Source: Acidimicrobiaceae bacterium
GTDB lineage: Bacteria; Actinomycetota; Acidimicrobiia; Acidimicrobiales; UBA10347
DNA length: 6,053 bases
Reading direction: 5' to 3'
Assembly: GCA_003485885.1 (NCBI GenBank)
Contig: DNHM01000157.1
Span: forward strand, 1 to 6,053
Within the stretch, counting starts at the first letter, position 1, and every line of letters begins with the position of its first letter. Below are positions 1 through 6,053 of this stretch, one piece after another. Below the pieces are notes generated by a model that saw only the letters and a program-made list of their open reading frames with translations, searched no databases and was not told the origin of the DNA. The position numbers and the translations under genes are program-made.

Positions 1-63
1 GATTTCGTAGAAGGACTCGCAGCGCGAGCCGAAAAGCGCTCTGCGATCTTTCGTGGCGAGTAG
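1..63 (+). CDS. C-terminal end of probable enoyl-CoA hydratase/isomerase (crotonase) family protein, partial
   Basis: Reading frame 1 is open from the first base to a TAG at 61-63 and gives 20 residues, DFVEGLAARAEKRSAIFRGE. This resembles the usual end of crotonase-fold enoyl-CoA hydratases, where an acidic-x-x-EG-x-x-A-x-x-EKR segment is followed by a short aromatic/basic tail such as P-x-F-x-G-R. The family hydrates or isomerises enoyl-CoA esters, which fits the acyl-CoA ligase that starts 29 nt downstream on the same strand. Seen: the open frame, the stop and the tail motif. Inferred: family membership, from 20 residues only. The start, active-site glutamates and oxyanion-hole loops lie outside the window, so the exact reaction cannot be stated. 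A chance open frame of this length is possible but would not be expected to give this tail. Confidence 0.6.
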   Translation, partial: DFVEGLAARAEKRSAIFRGE

Positions 64-77
64 CTAGGCACGTAGAT

Positions 78-82
78 GAGGG
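78..82 (+). promoter_or_regulatory. Probable ribosome binding site for the acyl-CoA ligase
   Basis: GAGGG lies 10 nt before the GTG at 93. The frame of the ligase is open all the way to the window start, but no ATG, GTG or TTG codon occurs in that frame upstream of 93. The GTG is therefore the only start available in the window, and this purine-rich site supports it. Confidence 0.5.
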
Positions 83-92
83 TCGAACCAAG

Positions 93-1634
93 GTGATTCA
101 TACTCAACTCGTAACGCCGGTCGCTCAGTTGTTGCACGATCAGGCAGCGACACATGGTGAGAAGCCAGCGTTCATCGATGCGCGTCGGTCGGTTTCCTAT
201 CGCGAGCTAGACGAGCGGACCGCCCACCTTGGTGGACACTTTGCCGCGATGGCGAGCGGACGTGGTGCTCGGGGACTGATCGTGGCTGGCAATGGCGTTG
301 AAGTCGCAGAGTCCTATCTGGGGCTGGTACGAGCGTCGATGGTTGCTGTTTGTATCAATCCCAATGCTGCAGGACCCGAGATCGCGTATCAACTCGACCA
401 CTGCGGCGCCGAGCTGATCATCACTGATACACAGCTGCTGCCTGTTATCGAAGATCTGCTGAGCGACGGCCGGTCGCACATCTCGGTAGTCGTAATTGGT
501 GAACCCGTCGACGGGCACCTGAACTATGAATCCCTGGCGACGACCACGCCTGACACACCAGCGCCCGACGACTTGAGTCTCGACGAGACCGCATTCCTGC
601 TCTATACGTCGGGAACAACAGGCCGGCCCAAAGGTGTCATGTTGACGCAGCGGTCGATGTTGTGGATGGTGGCGGTGTGCTGGTCGCCGATGTTGGGGCT
701 TGGCGCCGATGACACCCTGCTCAGTCCGCTTCCGCTGTTCCACTCGTACGCGCTGGACCTTTGTGTTCTCGGAGTGGTTGCTACCGGCGCCACGGTTCAC
801 ATCATGGACCGCTTCTCGACCGACGAGGTGCTCGGCCACCTTCGGGGCGGCGGCTGCACCATGCTCGCGGGTGTGCCCACGATGTTCCAGTACTTGCTTC
901 ATGGCACCAGCGACGATGAAAGCTTTCCTGATCTCCGCCGTTGTGTTAGCGCGGGCGCGATCCTGCCCGGACCGGCCAACGATGCGTTCGAGGAACGGTT
1001 CGGCGTCGAACTGCTCGATGGCTATGGGATTACCGAGACATCTACGATGGTGGCGATGAACTGGCCGAACAGCTCGCGGGTGGCGGGCTCTTGCGGCTTT
1101 GCGGTGACGGGCGTGGGCGTACGGGTTGTCGACCCAGCGACGGGAGTCGACGTCGATCCAGATATCGATGGTGAGGTGTGGGTGTCCGGGCCAGGTTTGA
1201 TGCAGGGGTACTTCGAGAATCCTGAAGCCACCGCCGAGGTACTCCACAATGGCTGGTATCGAACCGGTGACCTCGCTCGCCGCGATACCAACGGCTTCTT
1301 GACGATCAGCGGCCGCACCAAAGAGATGATCATCCGCGGTGGCGAGAACATCTACCCGGCAGAGGTCGAAGAGGCGGTCATGCACTCGCCAGGCGTGGCC
1401 GACGCTGCCGTAGTGGCGATGCCACACGATGACCTAGGCGAAGTGCCCGTGGTCTTCGTTGTACCCGCCCAAGGCAGCAGCGTTGATCCAGCAGCGGTCA
1501 AGCAAGCGGTGAGAGAACGGCTGGCGTCGTTCAAGGTGCCAGCTCACGTCTTTACTACCGATGTCATTCCTCGAACTGGCTCGGGCAAGACGAAACGCTT
1601 CCAACTTCAACAAGATATTCCCAAACAGCTCTGA
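93..1634 (+). CDS. Acyl-CoA synthetase (AMP-forming), class I adenylate-forming (ANL) family
   Basis: This 513-residue protein is the usual length for a bacterial fatty-acid or aromatic-acid CoA ligase. It is expected to activate a carboxylic acid with ATP to an acyl-adenylate and then transfer the acyl group to CoA, in the cytoplasm. The P-loop-like A3 motif YTSGTTGRPKG is at residues 171-181. The A5 motif YGITET, which binds adenine and magnesium, is at 311-316. YRTGDL, with the ribose-binding Asp393, is at 389-394. The hinge GRTKE is at 407-411, followed by RGGENIYPAEVE at 415-426. The A10 motif PRTGSGK, with the catalytic Lys499, is at 493-499. All key residues are present, so it should be active. 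The start is GTG at 93. The gene lies 29 nt after the crotonase-like end and 11 nt before the SDR gene, as in one operon. The acid substrate (fatty, aromatic or alicyclic) cannot be told from motifs; PLPLFHSYALD (212-222) begins the likely acyl-pocket region. Confidence 0.93.
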   Translation: MIHTQLVTPVAQLLHDQAATHGEKPAFIDARRSVSYRELDERTAHLGGHFAAMASGRGARGLIVAGNGVEVAESYLGLVRASMVAVCINPNAAGPEIAYQLDHCGAELIITDTQLLPVIEDLLSDGRSHISVVVIGEPVDGHLNYESLATTTPDTPAPDDLSLDETAFLLYTSGTTGRPKGVMLTQRSMLWMVAVCWSPMLGLGADDTLLSPLPLFHSYALDLCVLGVVATGATVHIMDRFSTDEVLGHLRGGGCTMLAGVPTMFQYLLHGTSDDESFPDLRRCVSAGAILPGPANDAFEERFGVELLDGYGITETSTMVAMNWPNSSRVAGSCGFAVTGVGVRVVDPATGVDVDPDIDGEVWVSGPGLMQGYFENPEATAEVLHNGWYRTGDLARRDTNGFLTISGRTKEMIIRGGENIYPAEVEEAVMHSPGVADAAVVAMPHDDLGEVPVVFVVPAQGSSVDPAAVKQAVRERLASFKVPAHVFTTDVIPRTGSGKTKRFQLQQDIPKQL

Positions 1635-1638
1635 AAGG
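1634..1638 (+). promoter_or_regulatory. Ribosome binding site for the SDR gene, overlapping the ligase stop
   Basis: AAAGG begins at the last base of the ligase TGA stop (1632-1634) and sits 7 nt before the GTG at 1646. It supports that start and suggests that translation of the two genes is linked. Confidence 0.5.
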
Positions 1639-1645
1639 CTTTGCA

Positions 1646-2410
1646 GTGGATCTTCAACTCGCAGGAACAAACGTATTGGTCACCGGCGCAGGCCAAGGAC
1701 TGGGTCTGGCCATAGGCCAGGCGTTTGTGGCCGAAGGGGCGAACGTGTCGTTTCTGTACAACTCGTCGAAGGACGGGGCCGAAGCTGCGGCTAGCGCCGC
1801 CCGAACCGCGGGCTTGAAAGCGATCGCCGTTGGCGCAGACTTGCGGGATCGTGCCTCGGTCGAAGCTGCAGTTGCAGCGACTGCCGAGGCCATCGGTCCG
1901 ATCCAGGTACTGGTCAACAACGCGGCGGCGACCCAGTCCAAACCGTTTTTCGAAACCACCGAGGAAGATTGGGCACCACAGATCGATGTCACGGTGGGCG
2001 GCACGATCCGCATTTCACACATCGTGTCAAAGCAGATGGCCGACAACGGTGGCGGCAACATCATCAATCTCATGGGTGACTCCGGACGTGTGGGGGAGTC
2101 TCGGCTGCTCGTCACCGCCGCCACCCGGTCGAGCACGATCGGGCTGACCAAGTCACTGGCCAAGGAGATGGCTCGTCACAACATTCGAGCTAATGCGGTT
2201 GCCATTGCGCTCGTACAGACCGAAAACCTCGACGAGCACACCGGTGCGGCCGACGACGAGCGCATGAAGAAGATGCTCTCGATGTATCCGCTTCGTCGCC
2301 TCGGCCGTCCCGACGATGTGACCCCGATGATCTTGTTGCTTGCATCGCCGCTGTCATCGTGGACCACCGGCCAGGTGATTGCCGTAAACGGCGGATACTC
2401 GATGGTCTGA
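1646..2410 (+). CDS. SDR-fold (short-chain dehydrogenase/reductase) protein with degenerate catalytic residues
   Basis: This 254-residue protein has the length and order of a classical SDR. The Rossmann motif TGAGQGLG is at 13-20, the adenine-site segment ADL at 64-66, and the NNAA motif at 91-94. The late IGLTKSLAKEMA helix is at 165-176 and the C-terminal VNGGYSMV at 247-254. Cofactor binding therefore looks intact. The usual Asn-Ser-Tyr-Lys tetrad is not: aligning on these flanks puts Thr116 for Asn, Gly144 for Ser, Thr157 for Tyr and Arg161 for Lys. The PG turn after strand 6 is Ile187-Ala188. The segment DSGRVGES (145-152) recalls the D-x-x-R-V-G stretch of BadH-type 2-hydroxyacyl-CoA dehydrogenases (from memory). 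The frame is intact and the gene sits 11 nt after the ligase, so it is not a decayed pseudogene. It may be a binding or structural partner, or an enzyme with altered chemistry. Start is GTG with an AAAGG site. Confidence 0.88.
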   Translation: MDLQLAGTNVLVTGAGQGLGLAIGQAFVAEGANVSFLYNSSKDGAEAAASAARTAGLKAIAVGADLRDRASVEAAVAATAEAIGPIQVLVNNAAATQSKPFFETTEEDWAPQIDVTVGGTIRISHIVSKQMADNGGGNIINLMGDSGRVGESRLLVTAATRSSTIGLTKSLAKEMARHNIRANAVAIALVQTENLDEHTGAADDERMKKMLSMYPLRRLGRPDDVTPMILLLASPLSSWTTGQVIAVNGGYSMV

Positions 2411-2411
2411 G

Positions 2412-4739
2412 GTGAGCACTCTGCATCACGATCCGGCATCGTCTCCCCGGCGCAAAGAAGACCGACGGCTCCTGACCGGCCGCGGCCGTTTCGTCTCGGA
2501 CTTGGAGCTGCCACGAATGCGCCACGTGGCCTTCTTGCGCAGCAGTTATGGGCACGCGGCGATCACCAACGTCGATTTCAGTGAGCTGCCGCCCGGGGTC
2601 GATGTGTTCACCTCCGCGACGCCAGGATTCGACATCTCCTTGCGGGCCCTGTCGGCCTTGCCTGGTTATGTCGAGACCGACCAGCCGCCGTTGGCACGAG
2701 ACAAGGTCCGTTTTGCCGGCGAACCAGTGGCGGCGATCGTGGCTGCCGATCGTTACCTGGCCGAGGACGCAGCCGAACAGCTGATCATCGATTACGAGCC
2801 GCTCGCACCGACTGTCTCGGCGTGGAGCTTGCCCCAGGTGCCGGTGCACGACGCTGCACCCGACAATGTGTTGCTGTCTCGCACATTCGACGCAGGTGAT
2901 GTCGACGCAGCGTTCGCTGGCGCGGCGGTTGCAGTGCGGCGTGAACTGACGACCAATCGTCACGGTGGCAATCCAATCGAAGGCCGTGCCGGTGTCGCAT
3001 TGTGGGACGGCGATCGGCTCACGTTCTGGTCAGGAACTCAGATCCCACACCTGGTTCGCAATCTGCTCGCAGAACTTTTGGAGCTTTCGGAGTCACAGGT
3101 CCGGGTCGTGGCTCCCGACGTGGGTGGAGGCTTCGGCACAAAGGCGGTGATCTATCCCGAGGATCTTGCGTTGTGCCTCATTGCTCGGTCGCTGCCTGGC
3201 ACCCCGGTCAAGTGGGTTGAGGACCGGGCCGAACATCTGGCGTCGGCAACCGCTGCACGCGACCATCATTATGAGCTCGAAGCGGCTTTCGATGCCGACG
3301 GCACGCTGCTGGCAATTCGGGGCGAGGCGTGGTGCAACATTGGTGCCTACTCGGTCTATCCGTGGACGGCGGGAATCGAACCGCTCATGGCAGGCGGTCT
3401 GCTTACCGGCCCGTACAAGGTTGATAACTATCGGTGCACGGTGCGCGGCGTGGCGACCAACACGGCACCCGCAGGCCCGTACCGTGGCGTTGCCCGTCCA
3501 GCAACCGTCTACGCGATGGAGTGCCTGCTCGATAGCGGTGCGGCCGCGCTGGGGCTCGACCCGTTCGATATTCGACGTATCAATCTGATCGGCCCCGACG
3601 ACGTGCCCTACCGTATGCCGACAAGGTTGGTCGACGACACCGGTCATTATGGCGAGTGTCTCGATGTCGCTGTCGAGCGGATTGGCCTTGTCGAACTACG
3701 AGCCGAACAGGCCCGGCGGCGGACCGAAGGCGGCAAACCGATCGGTATTGGCCTTGCGGCATATAACGAGCTGACCGGCCTTGGCCGTGCGGCATCTGCT
3801 GGCCCTCGTATGCCGTTTCGCACCGGTCACGAAGCATGCACGGTGCGAGTGAACCCCGACGGCAAGGTGCTTGTGCTGAGCGGCGTCACCAGCCAAGGGC
3901 AAGGACTGGAGACCACCATGGCCCAAGTCGTTGCCGAGGTGATGGGCGTACCGTACGACGATGTCGATGTTCGTTACGGCGACACGGATCAATCGTTGTG
4001 GGGTTTTGGCGCATTCTCGTCTCGCCAGGCCGTTATCGCCGGCGGTGCGACGCACCGTGCTGCGGTTGCCGTACGTGATGACATCATTCGGTTAGCAGCA
4101 GAGCTCTACGAGGCCAACGCCGACGACCTAGTGATCGAACATGGCCTCATCAAGGTCGTGGGCAGCCCGAACCCGGTTGGGTCGGTTGCAGATGTTGCTC
4201 GGGTGGCCTATCTCGAGTCGAACCGACTGCCGGCTGGCTTCGAACCTGGTCTTGACGCGACCCGCTTCTATGACCCAGTGATGGGTGCGTTCGCAGCCGG
4301 TGTACAGGTGGCAGCGATCGAGATCGACCCTGTGACCGGCGAGATCGAGATTATGGACTGGGTCTGTATCGAAGACGCGGGCAAGATCATCAACCACCAG
4401 ATCGTCGAAGGCCAGATCGCTGGTTCGATCGCCCAAGGCATCGGAGGTGCCTTGTACGAGCACCTCATCTATGACGAGTTGGGCAATCTCAGTACCGGCA
4501 CACTTATGGACTATCTGATGCCGACTGCGGCCGAGATCCCTGAGCTACAGATCGGCCACATCGAACGGGCAGCCGATAATCCGCTTGGGGTACGTGGGGT
4601 AGGAGAGGGCGGCACGCTTGGGCCTGCTGCGGTCCTTGCCAGCGCGGTGCACGATGCGTTCGGCATCGAGATCGACGAGTTGCCCGTCAGTCCGGCCAAG
4701 TTGTGGACGGCGATGCAGACCGCACGGGGAGACGTGTAA
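2412..4739 (+). CDS. Xanthine dehydrogenase/CO dehydrogenase-family large subunit, molybdopterin-binding (CoxL-like)
   Basis: At 775 residues this is full length for the catalytic subunit of a molybdenum hydroxylase, which hydroxylates a carbon with water and passes electrons to the Fe-S and FAD subunits. It opens with the family signature RKEDRRLLTGRGRF (14-27) and PPLARDKVRFAGEPVAA (92-108). Cofactor-binding motifs follow: DVGGGFGTK at 236-244, SQGQGLETT at 494-502 and GDTD at 523-526 with GAFSSRQA at 533-540. GVGEGG at 729-734 carries the expected catalytic Glu732. The active-site loop reads GPYRGVARPAT (355-365), with Gly359 where form I CO dehydrogenase has the Cu-ligating Cys of AYRCSFR, so CO oxidation of that type is excluded. 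It also differs from the form II AYRGAGR loop. Start GTG at 2412 is one base after the SDR stop and has only a weak GATGG upstream (2401-2405), suggesting translational coupling. The substrate is unknown; an aromatic, N-heterocyclic or CoA-ester compound is plausible from context. Confidence 0.95.
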   Translation: MSTLHHDPASSPRRKEDRRLLTGRGRFVSDLELPRMRHVAFLRSSYGHAAITNVDFSELPPGVDVFTSATPGFDISLRALSALPGYVETDQPPLARDKVRFAGEPVAAIVAADRYLAEDAAEQLIIDYEPLAPTVSAWSLPQVPVHDAAPDNVLLSRTFDAGDVDAAFAGAAVAVRRELTTNRHGGNPIEGRAGVALWDGDRLTFWSGTQIPHLVRNLLAELLELSESQVRVVAPDVGGGFGTKAVIYPEDLALCLIARSLPGTPVKWVEDRAEHLASATAARDHHYELEAAFDADGTLLAIRGEAWCNIGAYSVYPWTAGIEPLMAGGLLTGPYKVDNYRCTVRGVATNTAPAGPYRGVARPATVYAMECLLDSGAAALGLDPFDIRRINLIGPDDVPYRMPTRLVDDTGHYGECLDVAVERIGLVELRAEQARRRTEGGKPIGIGLAAYNELTGLGRAASAGPRMPFRTGHEACTVRVNPDGKVLVLSGVTSQGQGLETTMAQVVAEVMGVPYDDVDVRYGDTDQSLWGFGAFSSRQAVIAGGATHRAAVAVRDDIIRLAAELYEANADDLVIEHGLIKVVGSPNPVGSVADVARVAYLESNRLPAGFEPGLDATRFYDPVMGAFAAGVQVAAIEIDPVTGEIEIMDWVCIEDAGKIINHQIVEGQIAGSIAQGIGGALYEHLIYDELGNLSTGTLMDYLMPTAAEIPELQIGHIERAADNPLGVRGVGEGGTLGPAAVLASAVHDAFGIEIDELPVSPAKLWTAMQTARGDV
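4726..4732 (+). promoter_or_regulatory. Strong ribosome binding site fixing the start of the FAD subunit
   Basis: GGGGAGA lies 6 nt before the ATG at 4739, inside the end of the large-subunit gene. It decides in favour of 4739 over an in-frame GTG at 4703, which would add 12 residues (MDGDADRTGRRV) not typical of the family and would overlap the upstream gene by 37 nt. Confidence 0.75.
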
Positions 4740-5599
4740 TGAAACCTGCGCCCTTCAGCTATGTGCGACCGTCCTCGGTGGGCGAAGCGGTCGAAGCGCT
4801 CAGCGCCACCGATGGCGAGGGCAAACTCCTCGCTGGCGGTCAGAGCCTTGTACCGCTGCTAGCGATGCGGTTGGCCAGGCCAACCACACTCATCGATCTG
4901 AACCATGTGTCTGCCTTGGCGGGCATTACCGCGGCCACGGGTCGGGTGAACTTTGGATCGATGACCCGCCAGCGTGACCTGATCGCTCAGTCCGAGCATC
5001 CGCTCGTTGCCGAGGCGGTCCGGTGGATTGGCCATGCCGCCATTCGAAGCCGAGGGACCATCGGGGGAAGTCTCGCTCACGCCGACCCGAGCGCTGAGCT
5101 TCCCGCGGTTGCTCTGGCCACGAATGCCGTGTTGCGAGTTCAGGGGCCGAACGGCGATCGAGCGATCGCGATCGATGATTGGTTTGAAACGATGCTGCAA
5201 ACAACAATCGCCGACGACGAGATTCTCGTCGAGGCCGACCTTGCAGCGCCGACTCGCTGGGGTTTCGCCGAGATGGCACGACGCGAGGGTGACTTTGCGT
5301 TGGTGCTCGCTGCGGTCGCCGAAGTGGATTCACATTGGCGGGTGGTGATTGGGGGCGTCGGTGCCCGACCGTGGCGGTGTGAAGCTGCCGAAGCACTACT
5401 TGATGAGCACACAAACCCGGAGCAGGTTGGCGCGGCGATCAGCGAGGCAGTGCAGGACACTGTGGAGACATTCGATGACCTCCACGCATCGGCGAGCTAC
5501 CGGAGCGCCATGGCGGCCCACGTTGCCGGTCAGGCAACGACCCATGCGCTTTCTCTAGACAGAGCGCTCTTGAGCGATGGAACGGTGGTGGCACCATGA
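4739..5599 (+). CDS. FAD-binding medium subunit of the molybdenum hydroxylase (CoxM-like)
   Basis: From the ATG at 4739 the protein has 286 residues, normal for the flavin subunit that receives electrons from the Fe-S subunit and passes them to an external acceptor. It starts with MKPAPFSYVRPSSVGEAV, the usual N-terminus of the family. The two FAD-binding motifs are AGGQSLVP (32-39, CoxM AGGHS type) and TIGGSLAHADPSAELP (107-122, CoxM TIGGN type). RREGDFALV at 181-189 is the conserved stretch before the C-terminal CO-dehydrogenase flavoprotein domain. Only one cysteine is present (Cys204), so the [4Fe-4S] insertion found in 4-hydroxybenzoyl-CoA reductase beta subunits is absent. That points to an oxidative enzyme rather than a ring reductase. 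The ATG overlaps the large-subunit TAA by one base (TAATG), and the gene ends in a 4-nt overlap with the small subunit, which suggests coupled, near-equal translation. Confidence 0.94.
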   Translation: MKPAPFSYVRPSSVGEAVEALSATDGEGKLLAGGQSLVPLLAMRLARPTTLIDLNHVSALAGITAATGRVNFGSMTRQRDLIAQSEHPLVAEAVRWIGHAAIRSRGTIGGSLAHADPSAELPAVALATNAVLRVQGPNGDRAIAIDDWFETMLQTTIADDEILVEADLAAPTRWGFAEMARREGDFALVLAAVAEVDSHWRVVIGGVGARPWRCEAAEALLDEHTNPEQVGAAISEAVQDTVETFDDLHASASYRSAMAAHVAGQATTHALSLDRALLSDGTVVAP

Positions 5600-6053
5600 A
5601 CGAGGTGGCGAACGAAGTGCAGGTCGAACTCCGCATCAATGGGGCCGTGCACGCGGTGACATGCGAAGTGCGACACACGTTGGCCGACGTGCTTCGAGAG
5701 AACCTTGGTTTGACCGGAACCCACTTGGGTTGTGAACACGGGGTTTGCGGGGCGTGTACGGTGCTCGCCGACGGTGAGCCCGTGCGGGCATGTCTGATGT
5801 TCGGCATCCAGGCCGAGGGTATGGAGATCACGACGATCGAGGGCCTGGCCGATAACGACGGAACGCTGCATCCAATGCAAGAAGCGTTCAGCCGATGTCA
5901 CGGACTGCAGTGCGGCTTCTGCACTCCCGGGTTCGTACTCACCGCAGTACACCTGCTCGAGAACGAGCCATCTCCGACTCGCGAGCAGATCCGCAGCGGA
6001 TTGTCGGGAAACATCTGCCGCTGCACCGGTTACATGGGAATTGTTGACGCCGT
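5596..6053 (+). CDS. [2Fe-2S] small subunit of the molybdenum hydroxylase (CoxS-like), 3' end cut by window
   Basis: The ATG at 5596 overlaps the FAD-subunit stop as ATGA, and the frame stays open to the window end, giving 152 complete codons. The plant-ferredoxin-type cluster ligands are Cys46, Cys51, Cys54 and Cys66 (CEHGVCGAC, then ACL). The second, helical-domain cluster is bound by Cys106 and Cys109 (QCGFCTPG) and Cys141 and Cys143 (NICRCTGY). All eight ligands are present, as is Gln105, which in this family lies beside the molybdenum cofactor. The subunit relays electrons from the Mo centre to FAD. CoxS-type subunits are usually about 155-170 residues, so only a short tail is missing; fusion to another domain downstream cannot be excluded. 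The upstream GGTGGTGG (5584-5591) is at best a weak ribosome site, so initiation probably depends on coupling to the preceding gene. No signal peptide is seen. Confidence 0.95.
   Translation, partial: MNEVANEVQVELRINGAVHAVTCEVRHTLADVLRENLGLTGTHLGCEHGVCGACTVLADGEPVRACLMFGIQAEGMEITTIEGLADNDGTLHPMQEAFSRCHGLQCGFCTPGFVLTAVHLLENEPSPTREQIRSGLSGNICRCTGYMGIVDA

Noticed and set aside
18..45. Imperfect inverted repeat (CGCAG-CGC with GCG-CT-CTGCG) that might be a terminator
   Set aside because: It lies within the coding end of the crotonase-like gene, has a 2-nt bulge and is not followed by a T tract.
207..1427. Long open frame (406 codons) on the minus strand across the acyl-CoA ligase
   Set aside because: It is antisense to a gene with complete family motifs. 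Its translation is rich in His, Arg and Ala with no recognisable domain, as expected for a shadow frame in high-GC DNA.
2190..2963. Minus-strand open frame (257 codons) spanning the SDR/large-subunit junction
   Set aside because: It overlaps two well-supported genes, has an Arg/His-rich composition and shows no family motif.
4703..4738. Upstream in-frame GTG start for the FAD subunit
   Set aside because: The ATG at 4739 has a strong GGGGAGA site 6 nt upstream and matches the family N-terminus. The 12 extra residues would lie inside the large-subunit gene.
5155..5174. Cluster of three CGATCG palindromes, including the octamer GCGATCGC
   Set aside because: It is fully explained by codons for Arg-Ala-Ile-Ala-Ile-Asp in the FAD subunit, and no similar cluster was noticed elsewhere in the window.
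2412..6053. Assignment as a true (form I) aerobic CO dehydrogenase
   Set aside because: The Cu-binding cysteine of the AYRCSFR loop is replaced by Gly359, and the operon context is CoA-ester metabolism.
2412..6053. Assignment as 4-hydroxybenzoyl-CoA reductase (HcrABC type)
   Set aside because: The FAD subunit has one cysteine and no insertion for a [4Fe-4S] cluster, which that family requires.

Overview
The window is a compact, one-direction (+ strand) catabolic gene cluster from a bacterium with roughly 60% G+C (judged by eye). The codon use, GTG starts and protein style fit a high-GC actinobacterium, perhaps Acidimicrobiia-like or mycobacterial, but no marker gene fixes the taxon. There are no RNA genes, insertion sequences, CRISPR arrays or long repeats. 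No non-coding stretch exceeds about 30 bases.

Layout: (1) positions 1-63 hold the last 20 codons of a gene whose C-terminus resembles an enoyl-CoA hydratase (crotonase). (2) 93-1634 encodes a complete acyl-CoA synthetase (ANL superfamily) with all adenylation motifs intact. (3) 1646-2410 encodes a short-chain dehydrogenase/reductase (SDR) fold protein that keeps the nucleotide-binding motif but has lost every residue of the usual catalytic tetrad. (4) 2412-4739, 4739-5599 and 5596-6053 (the last one cut by the window end) encode the large molybdopterin, medium FAD and small 2x[2Fe-2S] subunits of a xanthine dehydrogenase/CO dehydrogenase-family molybdenum hydroxylase, in the order L-M-S.

The genes are packed like one operon. 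Gaps are 29, 11 and 1 nt, followed by stop/start overlaps of 1 nt (TAATG) and 4 nt (ATGA). No promoter or terminator is visible, so transcription probably starts upstream of the window and continues beyond it.

Inferred logic: a carboxylic acid is activated to its CoA thioester by the ligase. The molybdenum enzyme hydroxylates an unsaturated or aromatic (possibly N-heterocyclic) carbon using water. The crotonase and SDR-fold proteins handle later CoA-ester steps. The substrate cannot be read from sequence. The active-site loop of the large subunit is not that of form I CO dehydrogenase, and the FAD subunit lacks the extra cysteine cluster of 4-hydroxybenzoyl-CoA reductases, so neither assignment fits. 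The two most unusual points are the catalytically degenerate SDR inside an otherwise intact pathway operon, and the linkage of a Mo-hydroxylase of unassigned substrate to CoA-ester metabolism.
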